A DNA stretch of 12,035 nt from Acidobacteriota bacterium. Its GTDB lineage: Bacteria > Acidobacteriota > Blastocatellia > Pyrinomonadales > Pyrinomonadaceae. A program made the translations under genes and the position numbers. Under the pieces are notes generated by a model, which was not told the origin of the DNA, made no database searches, and saw only the letters and a list, made by a program, of their open reading frames with translations. Shown here in pieces: positions 1-7,161 of the stretch. The stretch spans positions 1-12,035 of the forward strand of contig JAOTWT010000042.1 of NCBI GenBank assembly GCA_029862725.1, given 5' to 3'. The first letter of the stretch is position 1, and every line of letters starts with the position of its first letter.

Positions 1-2393
1 TACTCCTCTCCGTCGAGCTCGCGGTTGATGCGGGTAAGGTTCTCGGGTTTCATCAACTGGAACTGGTGGCGCACCGATGAGATCACCCCGCGATACCGGC
101 TTCTCGCCAGCTCGACAAAACTGCGGTCGCCTCTTCGGACACGCTTTTCGATGACGCGGCACCAATCGGTCCGAAAATCGGCCAGCTCGCGGTCCCATTC
201 GTCGTAAAGAAATGCCTCGTCCCCGGCCTCGAGCGGCTGCTCCGGCATTTCGTTGCTGGCCCAATTCTCGGCGCCCGACACATCCTGCGGCTCGCCTTCT
301 TCGTCATCGAGGCTGCTCCAGGCGTTGAACATGTCGCGGATATTCTCGGCCTCGCCTCGTTTTTCGGTCCGTTTCACCTGGGACTCGGTGGCGGCTTCAC
401 CCTGCTTGTCGTCCTCCGTATGCTCTCCGTCGTCCGTTTCTTCTTCCGATTCTTTGGCCTGTGTCTCTTCGGGTTTTACGTTCTGAAACAGGGAGTAAAC
501 GCGGCCCGTGGCTATAAGCGAATCGGCAACGGTTGCTCCTTCGAAGGAAAGAAACTGCTCGATCGTGGATTCGATCTCCGAAACGATCTGGCCGTAAAAC
601 TGTCGTGCGTCATCGGTGGCACCGCCGCAAAGAGTAATTTGAAACAGGAGTTCGGCGGGAACCTGCTCCATCGGTAAATCGAAAATGTATGGCCGCCGTT
701 CGCGCAAGAATGTCTGCATCAAATCGAGGTCCTTTACCAAACCCCGATATGTCCGGCGGAGCGTCATATCGATTCTCGCATTCTCCATCGTGCCGAAGAT
801 CCGTCTTGCAAGCCTCGGCTCCGGGAAGACCTTCAAAACAGCGTGGAAATCGATTTGGGGAGGTATCGCGCGCCTTTTTTTTATCACCTCGTCGCGAAAC
901 TCGGCTTCGGTGAGGCTCCGCTCGCCCTTTTGGACGTCTTCGATATAACCGGCAAGCGAGAAAGCATCGAGCTGCTCCGGGGTCATCTCGAATCTCTCAT
1001 TCAGCTCGACATAAGCAGCCCGTAGCGCCTCTGATCCTTTTTCAAACGTCCCGAACTCGATCTGACCCGCACCGTGCGCGGCAAGCACCTTGTAAAGCCG
1101 AAAATCGAGGTCGTCGTTCCCAAACTCATCGACATTCGACGGAAGATAAATCACCCGGCCGTCCCCTATCCTGGACTCGTTGGGAAGTGCCGCCAGAGGC
1201 GCGATCTCGACTTCGCGTCCCGTCAGGCCTTCGACATAAACCCGCAATATATTGGAGATGTCGTCAAGTGGGAGGCCTTTGGTCGACTCCTCGAGGAGTT
1301 TGTTCGAACGTCGCGTTTCAAGGGCGAAAAACGAGCGTCTCGCCTTCGCCGAGCCGTTCTTCTGCGTTTCAAGACCGGCCTCTATCCATTCTTCGAATTG
1401 TCTGAGCGAAACCCTTCGAAGCGCATTCGCGCTCGAGTTAAACGCCGCAAGCGCACTCTCCGGATCATCGACCGCAATTTCGCCGACCATCTTAAGGACC
1501 CGGTCGGCGACCCGCATCCCTTCTTTCTTCTTGCGCAAATTGGCGATTCGCTGGAAAAATCCGGGACTCGAACGCAAGAAGGAAATCAAAATGGCATTTC
1601 CATGACTCCCAAATACGCCGATCAGGTCACGCCAATTTTCAAATATCGGTTCAAATGTACGAAGCGTTCCCGCTCCGGACGATACAAAATGAAGTGTCAC
1701 GCTGCCGCCGAATTCCAAGAGCCCGGCGGCGCTCTCCATGAGCCTGATCGCCGAAGCCGCGTCCAGCCCGGATAGATCATCGGGCAAGGCTGACCATAGA
1801 TCGGATGTCATTCCGCCTGTGCGGGCGGCGAACCTCGATGCCAGTTCGAGAACGCTCTCGGCAACGAGCGGATCGTCAAATCGGTCGAGGGTTTCGATTA
1901 CCGCCGGGGTGTTCTTTAAGAAGTCCGAAGAATGTTTCGCGGAACGGTTCGAGATCTCGACACCGAGTTTGAGAATTGTGGTGAGCATTTCCTCATCGAC
2001 GTTCATATTCGCGATAGCCGGGAACGAATCGAATGTTTCAATCGATATTGCGCTCGAAAGAATGAGTTGCCTTCGGCAGATTTGAAACAATGACGATCGG
2101 GCCTCCGGCGACAATTTTTTCAACCCTGAAACACCGCGCTTAAAGAATTCGACCCCGAGATCGGCATCGGCCATCGCAAGTTTACGGCCCAGCTCGCCCC
2201 AATCGCGCAGGTTCTCCTCGGTCAGTATTTTTGACGCTATTGGGACCGCTTCAACGAACTCTTTGCTGACCTTTAGAGAAACCGAGGCAAGCGACGCACT
2301 GGTCTCAAGGGCCGCCTTCTTTTTGTCATTGGGCAGACGGCTGAGACGCCTTGCGAGGCCTGTAAGCGATTGTTTTCGTTCAGAATCGGACAC
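1..2393 (-). CDS. NorD/CbbO-like VWA family protein, C-terminus beyond window
   Basis: I translated 797 codons without a stop; the gene runs off the left edge. The visible part fits the NorD/CbbO group, large proteins that act with a MoxR-type AAA ATPase (NorQ/CbbQ) to activate or remodel metalloenzymes. Matching blocks are ARRSFFALETRRS (about 351-363), a VYVEGLTGREVEI block (386-397), GRVIYLP (412-418) and AAHGAGQIEFGTF (438-450). After them come an acidic low-complexity linker (about 600-665), a YDEWD...DFRTDWC block and the arm ending NRELDGEE at the edge, which in the family precedes the VWA domain. The VWA domain itself is not visible, so metal-binding function is inferred. The GTG start at 2393 is the first usable start after an in-frame TAA at 2403-2405; no good ribosome site precedes it, and a 9-bp repeat array begins seven bases upstream. 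Family membership is fairly sure, the specific target unknown. A partner ATPase, if present, would lie outside the window. Confidence 0.72.
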   Translation of the reverse strand, partial: MSDSERKQSLTGLARRLSRLPNDKKKAALETSASLASVSLKVSKEFVEAVPIASKILTEENLRDWGELGRKLAMADADLGVEFFKRGVSGLKKLSPEARSSLFQICRRQLILSSAISIETFDSFPAIANMNVDEEMLTTILKLGVEISNRSAKHSSDFLKNTPAVIETLDRFDDPLVAESVLELASRFAARTGGMTSDLWSALPDDLSGLDAASAIRLMESAAGLLEFGGSVTLHFVSSGAGTLRTFEPIFENWRDLIGVFGSHGNAILISFLRSSPGFFQRIANLRKKKEGMRVADRVLKMVGEIAVDDPESALAAFNSSANALRRVSLRQFEEWIEAGLETQKNGSAKARRSFFALETRRSNKLLEESTKGLPLDDISNILRVYVEGLTGREVEIAPLAALPNESRIGDGRVIYLPSNVDEFGNDDLDFRLYKVLAAHGAGQIEFGTFEKGSEALRAAYVELNERFEMTPEQLDAFSLAGYIEDVQKGERSLTEAEFRDEVIKKRRAIPPQIDFHAVLKVFPEPRLARRIFGTMENARIDMTLRRTYRGLVKDLDLMQTFLRERRPYIFDLPMEQVPAELLFQITLCGGATDDARQFYGQIVSEIESTIEQFLSFEGATVADSLIATGRVYSLFQNVKPEETQAKESEEETDDGEHTEDDKQGEAATESQVKRTEKRGEAENIRDMFNAWSSLDDEEGEPQDVSGAENWASNEMPEQPLEAGDEAFLYDEWDRELADFRTDWCRVIEKRVRRGDRSFVELARSRYRGVISSVRHQFQLMKPENLTRINRELDGEE

Positions 2394-2399
2394 CGTAAC

Positions 2400-2512
2400 A
2401 GTTTAGCAAGTTGACAGAGTTTGGCGAGTCCAGCGAGTTTCGTATGTTTGGCGAGTTAATGGAGTTTGCAAAGTCTACAAAGTTAGCTCAGCGAGTTTTG
2501 CAAGTTTACTGG
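2400..2512 (+). repeat. Degenerate 9-bp tandem array, AGT-type units on plus strand
   Basis: About twelve units of 9 bp, each starting AGT and often ending GCA, GCG or CAA, for example AGTTTAGCA, AGTTGACAG, AGTTTGGCG, AGTTTGCAA and AGTCTACAA. The register holds from 2400 to 2489, then slips by four bases and continues for two more units. The array occupies the upstream region of the NorD-like gene almost up to its GTG. It is the same repeat family as the array at 3045-3250 but in the opposite orientation. No coding role is evident. Confidence 0.8.
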
Positions 2513-2576
2513 AGAAGCCTTACCAGAAGCGATAATTGATACCTGGCCAACCGGAAATGAAGAATTCGCAGCAGAA

Positions 2577-2984
2577 CTAGCGGGTTACCGAAGGCTTTTC
2601 CGACGTTATGTGAAGCACGTCCTGATAATAATCGTCCTCTTCCATCGAACAAAAAAAGACCGATCCCTCCGGCGAACGTACCTCGAGCACCTGCCGTTCC
2701 TTGTCCAGAAAGATTAGTTCTACGGCCTGTCCAACACACGGCGCCCACATCTTCCATTCCGATGCAGCGATCCGCATTTCGGGCTCAGAGTCATTCCAGG
2801 ATCTTTGCTGGAATCCGACACAGTATTGAACCGGCTTATCAGCCCAGGAGACAAAAACTGTCTTACCTCCGTCAAACACAAGCCGGACTTCCCCGTCGAT
2901 CTCGTGAACTTTCGCATTTTCGTTGCCCGCGATCGAAGCGTAATCGGACTCGAATAATTCGTACACGACCTTTTGAAGTTTCAC
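2577..2984 (-). CDS. Hypothetical protein, 135 aa
   Basis: I do not recognise this protein with confidence. It starts at GTG 2984 behind a good ribosome site (GAGAGG and AGGTAGG within the 15 bases upstream), which supports a real gene. It is a soluble, mildly acidic protein without a signal peptide or membrane segment. Visible blocks are VRLVFDGGKTVFVSW (33-47), EWKMWAPCVGQAVELIFLD (76-94) and an acidic EEDDYYQDV stretch (115-123). The pattern of a strand-rich half, then a W..xVG block, then a strand-rich half ending in acidic residues resembles small uncharacterised proteins often annotated as hypothetical or immunity-like; that comparison is weak. It lies in line with the FHA gene upstream and the NorD-like gene downstream, separated from both by 9-bp repeat arrays of opposite orientation. 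I see no terminator behind it. Confidence 0.75.
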   Translation of the reverse strand: MKLQKVVYELFESDYASIAGNENAKVHEIDGEVRLVFDGGKTVFVSWADKPVQYCVGFQQRSWNDSEPEMRIAASEWKMWAPCVGQAVELIFLDKERQVLEVRSPEGSVFFCSMEEDDYYQDVLHITSEKPSVTR

Positions 2985-3044
2985 AACCTACCTCTCAAAA
3001 CCGCAATTTCCTCGAATTGACCCACCGCCGAACATACGCAAATT

Positions 3045-3250
3045 AACTTTGGAAACTTTGCAGACTCTGCCAACTCTGCAGATTTTGCCAACTCTGGAAA
3101 CTCTCCCAACTTTGCCCACTCTCCCAACTCTGCCAACTTTGGGAACTCTGACAACTTTGCCAACTCTGCAGACTATGCAGACTATGCAGACTATGCAGAC
3201 TTTGCAACTTTGCAGACTTTGCCCACTTTGCCAACTTAGTTAACTTCTTA
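3045..3250 (-). repeat. 9-bp tandem array, about 23 units, opposite orientation to the 2400 array
   Basis: On the plus strand the units read AACTTTGCC, AACTCTGCA, GACTATGCA and relatives; on the minus strand they read as AGT-type 9-mers like the first array. Three identical GACTATGCA units stand at 3171-3197, pointing to recent local duplication. One unit at 3207-3214 is a base short; otherwise the 9-bp phase is kept. The array starts at the stop codon of the FHA gene (TAA at 3248-3250) and ends about 60 bp before the start of the 135-aa gene. Because nine is a multiple of three, several frames stay open and give artificial Leu/Ser/Gln or Leu/Ala/Lys/Glu repeat peptides. Confidence 0.9.
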
Positions 3251-4771
3251 GTATCCCTTCGGCGGAATCCCGTCTTCGTAGACAAATACGTGAAAACACG
3301 CGTTGACGTTGCCTTCGATAAGCGCATCCAGGACGCCTCGTTTTTCCATCTCCTCGAGCTTGGCCATCAAATAGTTCTGTTCCTCGGCGCCCATGTGCTT
3401 GCGACCAAGATCGAACGCGCAGCCCGATGTGTGGGGCGGCAGGGAACCGGCGCCGCGGACCTTAAACGAATTCGGATTTACCTTGTTCAGAGAGATCTGG
3501 TACTCCATCGAGCGCTGTAGAGACGTCACCCGAAGGGGCTTGTTGTATTTCGCGTAAAAATGTTTGGCGAGTTCTTCGAGCGCGAGTTTTGCCCGAGGGT
3601 TGAACATTCGCAGAAGCCGGATCTTTATCTGGCGGCGGTGGTCCGGGTTATTCATGTCATACCGCTCTCCGGAGAAATTGGCCGCCAACCGGGCGATGAT
3701 GTTGTAATCAGGCGAACCGACCGGCGCTATCGGACTCTTTACATCGTTTTCAAAATCAAACGTCGTGAACGGGCCGGTGGTCGAACTTCCGCCGACCTCG
3801 AGGACCCAGTAATTGGTCGCCATCGGCATCTCGACGAGAAGTTTTTGATTTCGCTTTTCCACTAAATCGGCAAAATCCATGGGAATCCTGTATCCCGCGG
3901 CCTGCATTTCGCGCAGTTTCGCCTTTTGTTTGACGACCCCGTCACCACGCAGAATCGATGGAACCTGCAAGCCTGCCGGCCAGATGCCCGTCGGCCCGAC
4001 CGGCCCCGAAAAAGCCTTTTGCCTCTGTGCTTTCCAAAACTCTATATCGACCTTGTAATACTCGGCTTCATTGGCAACGACCGTTTCGGCGGATTTTATA
4101 TCGAGGTCTTCCGCCGTAACCTCTTCTTCCTGAACTTCCCAGTACTGGACCAGCTCGTCAAGATCTTCCTGCTTCTGCCGGCCGAGCGGATCAATCACGG
4201 TGATCGGTATGACCTTGTTGTTGGAGACTAACTCAGGCTGCTTACTGCCCGAGGGCGAAAAATCATAAAATCTTGCGATCAGGATCCCGATCATCGCCAG
4301 GAATAGTATGAGTCCGGTCGAGCCGGCGGCGACATAAAGCATCAGCGGCCAACCGATTTCGGTCTTGGTTGCGGGTGTGACTTTCGGGGCGTAGTTTCGA
4401 ACGGTCGGCTCGACCGGCGCCGCTTTCTGTTTCTTCTGCGGCTCTTCTGTTTTGACCGACGGCGAAGCCGCTTCTTCCGAAAATGAAACCCGAATGACCG
4501 TCTCGCTTCCAATCGTGATCTCGTCGCCATCAAATAAGACTTTTGGCGCACCCGAAATCCGGTTGCCATTGAGAAAAGTGCCGTTGGTCGAACCCTCGTC
4601 GACGATCAGTATTTCATCGCCGTCACGGAAGATCGTCGTGTTCACGCGGGAAAGCCCGGGATCATCCAACTTAACGTCAGCCGGTTCGGTTCTGCCGATC
4701 GAAACTTCGTCCGTCAGCATGATCTTCCGGGTTTCGTAGCCGAATTCAATTTTTATAGTTACTGGTTTCAA
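3248..4771 (-). CDS. FHA domain - membrane segment - M15/DUF5715-like peptidase protein
   Basis: The 507-aa protein starts with an FHA domain (about 1-97), a module that binds phosphothreonine peptides. Visible motifs are GR (26-27), SRVN (41-44, where SRxH is usual) and STNGTFLNG (61-69). A polar linker leads to one membrane segment (about 143-167), which should put FHA in the cytoplasm and the rest in the periplasm. The C-terminal part (about 375-507) resembles DUF5715 and M15 D-Ala-D-Ala carboxypeptidase-like proteins: TSLQRS (416-421), PPHTSGCAFD (445-454) giving a His447/Asp454 pair like SxHxxGxAxD, and FHVFV with His494 as third candidate zinc ligand. Peptidoglycan cleavage is therefore likely but inferred. 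The start is TTG at 4771, overlapping the upstream TGA by four bases; an in-frame stop at 4787-4789 with no better start between leaves no alternative. It is translationally coupled to the zinc-ribbon gene. Confidence 0.82.
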   Translation of the reverse strand: MKPVTIKIEFGYETRKIMLTDEVSIGRTEPADVKLDDPGLSRVNTTIFRDGDEILIVDEGSTNGTFLNGNRISGAPKVLFDGDEITIGSETVIRVSFSEEAASPSVKTEEPQKKQKAAPVEPTVRNYAPKVTPATKTEIGWPLMLYVAAGSTGLILFLAMIGILIARFYDFSPSGSKQPELVSNNKVIPITVIDPLGRQKQEDLDELVQYWEVQEEEVTAEDLDIKSAETVVANEAEYYKVDIEFWKAQRQKAFSGPVGPTGIWPAGLQVPSILRGDGVVKQKAKLREMQAAGYRIPMDFADLVEKRNQKLLVEMPMATNYWVLEVGGSSTTGPFTTFDFENDVKSPIAPVGSPDYNIIARLAANFSGERYDMNNPDHRRQIKIRLLRMFNPRAKLALEELAKHFYAKYNKPLRVTSLQRSMEYQISLNKVNPNSFKVRGAGSLPPHTSGCAFDLGRKHMGAEEQNYLMAKLEEMEKRGVLDALIEGNVNACFHVFVYEDGIPPKGY

Positions 4772-4986
4772 TCGTCTTTTTGCGCTTCACGCAGCTTCGA
4801 GACGTCCACAACCTGCGAGAACTGGTCGAAATGAAACATCGAATCGTCCTTACATTGCTCACAGTAATACGAGGCGTCGTCGGCCAGATACATATCCTTG
4901 AAGTGATAGGCGATCAGGCATCCATAGCATCTTTGAGCGCGCTTTCCGAAAGCCTCGAGAATGAGGCGTTTTTCCTCTTCATCCAT
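4768..4986 (-). CDS. Small zinc-ribbon-like protein, 72 aa
   Basis: A small charged protein with two cysteine pairs, C20-Y-G-C23 and C42-E-Q-C45, spaced as in zinc-ribbon or rubredoxin-like knuckles. The rest is helical and acidic at both ends (MDEEEKRL at the start, KDD at the end), with no signal peptide. Zinc binding is inferred from the Cys spacing; the specific role is unknown. The ATG at 4984-4986 lacks an obvious Shine-Dalgarno sequence. Its stop codon overlaps the TTG start of the FHA/peptidase gene, so the two are probably translated together and may act together, for example this protein as a cytoplasmic partner of the FHA domain. It is the first gene of the minus-strand run and is divergent from hisIE, with about 120 bp of shared upstream DNA. 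Confidence 0.75.
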   Translation of the reverse strand: MDEEEKRLILEAFGKRAQRCYGCLIAYHFKDMYLADDASYYCEQCKDDSMFHFDQFSQVVDVSKLREAQKDD

Positions 4987-5073
4987 AATCGATTGGAAAT
5001 ATTAACATAGATCGAACACTGGCTCTTTTTGTGTTGTGCGTCGTCGCTTGCCCCAACATATGATCTGGTGTGT

Positions 5074-5101
5074 TTGGTTCTAGCGCAGATTCTGGTATTT
5101 T
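5074..5101 (+). promoter_or_regulatory. Candidate hisIE promoter, extended -10 type
   Basis: TTGGTT at 5074-5079, a 16-bp spacer, and TATTTT at 5096-5101 preceded by TGG (extended -10 TGn). Transcription would start near 5108, two bases before the hisIE ATG, giving an almost leaderless message. This would fit the lack of a ribosome site before that ATG. Both hexamers are imperfect, so this is tentative. Confidence 0.3.
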
Positions 5102-5109
5102 GTGAAGCA

Positions 5110-5709
5110 ATGAGACCCAACTTCAGCAGCAGTTCTTATGGATTCGTACCCGCCGTTGTGCAGGACGGCAAGACGGGGCGAGTCCTGACGGTCGGCTTCA
5201 TGAACCGAAAGGCCTACAAACGAACTCTAAAGAGCGGTCTCGTCACGCTCTTTTCGCCGAAAAAAAACAGACTGGCAAGTGAATTCGAGATCGACGGAGA
5301 AGGCGGAAACCTTGAGGTCTTGAGTTTGCGTACCGATTGTACCGGCGAATCGATATTGATTTCGACCCGATCGAATGGTCCGGTCTGCCGGAAGGGCAAG
5401 GATACGTGTTTTGGCGAACGAAATGAGCGTTACGGTTATCTGCTTGAATTGGAAAGATTTATCAGGAAACGCATTGCGAAACCGGCAAAGTCGTCTCAAA
5501 CGTCACGCCTGATCGAGCGCGGGGTCGCGCAGATATCCAAGAAATTGGGTGAAGAAGCAGTGGAACTCGTGATCGAAGCAATCAACGGTGGTGACGAACT
5601 GCTAAAGGAAGAAGCCTCCGATCTGCTTTATCACTTTATGGTCATGCTCGCTGCCCGCGACATTCTGCTTGACGACGTACTTGACGTTCTGAAGAAACGA
5701 AGGAAATAG
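5110..5709 (+). CDS. hisIE: HisIE: PRA-CH-like domain (degenerate) fused to PRA-PP pyrophosphatase
   Basis: HisIE proteins carry out steps two and three of histidine synthesis: HisE hydrolyses PR-ATP to PR-AMP, and HisI opens the PR-AMP ring. From ATG 5110 the product is 199 aa, the usual HisIE length, and begins close to the conserved GFVPAVVQDGKTGRVL block (11-26). An upstream TTG extension to 5029 looks unlike the family and is rejected. The HisE half (about 108-199) is canonical: SQTSRLIERG (129-138), GEEAVE (147-152), DLLYH (171-175). The HisI half is not: the usual WxKGExSG signature is absent, the metal motif DCDxD reads DCTGE (76-80), and the CH of GPxCHTG reads CR (93-94). Cys77, Cys93 and Cys100 remain. 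PRA-PP activity is likely; PRA-CH activity is doubtful. No other his gene is in the window. Confidence 0.85.
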   Translation: MRPNFSSSSYGFVPAVVQDGKTGRVLTVGFMNRKAYKRTLKSGLVTLFSPKKNRLASEFEIDGEGGNLEVLSLRTDCTGESILISTRSNGPVCRKGKDTCFGERNERYGYLLELERFIRKRIAKPAKSSQTSRLIERGVAQISKKLGEEAVELVIEAINGGDELLKEEASDLLYHFMVMLAARDILLDDVLDVLKKRRK

Positions 5710-5835
5710 ACTCATGTCTCAGAGTTCGGGTTTAAGCGTCCGGAGTCTTCCATTTCATTCACGTCTCAAGTTTGCCGGGCGACGGATTTATTCAAGCGAA
5801 GTGCCCCCTTTTAGCCTTAGCCATCTGCTGTCCAT

Positions 5836-5878
5836 AAAAAAAGTTCCAGGTCCGATTTCACGGACTTGGAACTTCAAT
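5836..5878. terminator. Bidirectional intrinsic terminator between hisIE and pilC
   Basis: A 14-bp stem, 5841-5854 paired with 5861-5874, contains one G-T wobble and a 6-base loop ATTTCA. On the minus strand it is followed by a run of seven T (AAAAAAA at 5836-5842 on the plus strand), making a strong terminator 26 bp after the pilC stop. On the plus strand it is followed by CAATTTT, a weaker tail ending hisIE transcripts about 130 bp after their stop. The stretch 5710-5835 shows no gene. Confidence 0.85.
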
Positions 5879-5899
5879 TTTGAAACTTCAAACTAAAGG

Positions 5900-7132
5900 T
5901 TACTTGGCTCCGCCGGCGAGTTTTCCGATTAGGGTAAACAGCGGCAGATACATCGAGATAACGATCGAACCGATCGTCACACCAAGAAAAGCAATCAACG
6001 CCGGCTCGATCATTGCCAACAGATCGGCGATGGCGGAATCGACCTCGTCTTCGTAAAAGTCCGCAATCTTTCCGAGCATCGCGTCCATCGCACCGGTTTG
6101 TTCACCTACCTGGATCATCTGGCTGACCATCTCGGGGAACACCTTTGTTGCTTTCAGAGGTTCGACGAAGTTCTCACCGCGTTCTACGCCGTCGCGCACC
6201 TTAAGGACCGCTTCTTCGATTATGACGTTTCCGGCTGTCTTCGCCGTAATCTCAAGGGACTGCAAAATCGGAACACCCGATGAAAGCAGGGTCGAGAGAA
6301 TTCGCGAGAATCTCGCTACAGCGATCTTTCTGAGAATATCGCCGAAAATTGGCAGCTTCAGAAGCAACCTGTCTATATTTCGACGGCCATTAGGCGTCTT
6401 GTAATAGAAACTCGTTGCCACAGCCGACGCGACAAGTACGACCGCGGTGGCCAAACCGCCCCAACCGGCAAGAAAGTTACTGATCGACATGACGATCCGG
6501 GTCGGAAGCGGAAGCGCTTCACCGGGACCAAGCAAACCCAAGAAGATTTGCTGAAACTGCGGAATCACTACGATCATGATAATCGCGACCGCTGCGACTG
6601 CGACCAATACAACCGCGGCGGGATAGATCGACGCGGAGACGATACTTCTCTTGAGTTTTACGACTTTTTCAATCAACGTCGCAAGGCGCTGGAGAATCAG
6701 ATCGAGCACACCACCAGTTTCGCCGGCTTCAACCATGTGTGAATACAGATTGTCGAAGACTTTCGGGTGCTTGGAGAGTGCCCCCGCGAGCGTCGAGCCT
6801 TCTTCAACATCCTGTCGGACCTGATTAAGCACATCCTTGAAGAATGCGTTGGACTGCTGACCCGCCAATATGTCGATACACTGTACCAAAGGCAAACCGG
6901 CGTCGATCATGACAGAAAACTGGCGCGTAAAAACGGCGAGTTCTTTTGCTCCAACCTTCTTGTTGCGGCCCAGCTTGGGGATTTTTATGTCCCGGCCTTT
7001 TTCGGAAGCCTGGGTCATGATGACCTGATCGCGTTTCAACAAGGCCCGCAAATCGTCCTGGTTTGTCGCTTCGAGTTCGCCCGAGACCACCTCGTTCAAG
7101 CGGTTTCGGCCTTTATATGTATATGTCGGCAT
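5900..7132 (-). CDS. pilC: Type IV pilus inner-membrane platform protein PilC
   Basis: PilC is the GspF-family platform in the inner membrane on which the PilB and PilT motors act, coupling their rotation to pilin insertion or removal. The 410-aa length is typical. The N-terminus has the family MPTYTYKGRN opening, then two homologous GspF domains: about 67-190, with FTRQFSVMIDAGLPLVQ at 68-84 and VEAGETGG at 134-141, and about 270-395, with FSRILSTLLSSGVPILQ at 275-291 and VGEQTGAMD at 342-350. Hydrophobic membrane segments lie near 168-192, 214-242 and 374-402. ATG 7132 has AGGAG upstream with a rather long 12-base spacing. It is the last gene of the operon, 29 bp after pilT, and the terminator at 5836-5878 follows it. 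Identification is confident. Confidence 0.96.
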   Translation of the reverse strand: MPTYTYKGRNRLNEVVSGELEATNQDDLRALLKRDQVIMTQASEKGRDIKIPKLGRNKKVGAKELAVFTRQFSVMIDAGLPLVQCIDILAGQQSNAFFKDVLNQVRQDVEEGSTLAGALSKHPKVFDNLYSHMVEAGETGGVLDLILQRLATLIEKVVKLKRSIVSASIYPAAVVLVAVAAVAIIMIVVIPQFQQIFLGLLGPGEALPLPTRIVMSISNFLAGWGGLATAVVLVASAVATSFYYKTPNGRRNIDRLLLKLPIFGDILRKIAVARFSRILSTLLSSGVPILQSLEITAKTAGNVIIEEAVLKVRDGVERGENFVEPLKATKVFPEMVSQMIQVGEQTGAMDAMLGKIADFYEDEVDSAIADLLAMIEPALIAFLGVTIGSIVISMYLPLFTLIGKLAGGAK

Positions 7133-7161
7133 GATATTTTTTCACTCCTAAAAGCTACTGA

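Noticed and set aside
1074..1775. 233-aa plus-strand frame
   Set aside because: Antisense to the NorD-like gene, whose frame shows conserved family blocks; the plus-strand translation shows no protein-like pattern.
2400..3250. CRISPR array
   Set aside because: Units are 9 bp and contiguous with no spacers, and no cas genes are nearby.
3043..3327. Repeat peptides read from the 9-bp array on both strands (Leu/Gln/Ser and Thr/Leu types)
   Set aside because: A 9-bp unit keeps all frames open; there are no ribosome sites, and the frames end in or run into real genes. Best explained as a non-coding tandem array.
5029..5109. N-terminal extension of HisIE from TTG 5029
   Set aside because: HisIE homologues start close to the GFVPAVVQD block; the extra 27 residues are Cys/Leu-rich and unlike the family.
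5714..5896. 60-aa plus-strand frame after hisIE
   Set aside because: It runs through the terminator stem-loop and has no recognisable features.
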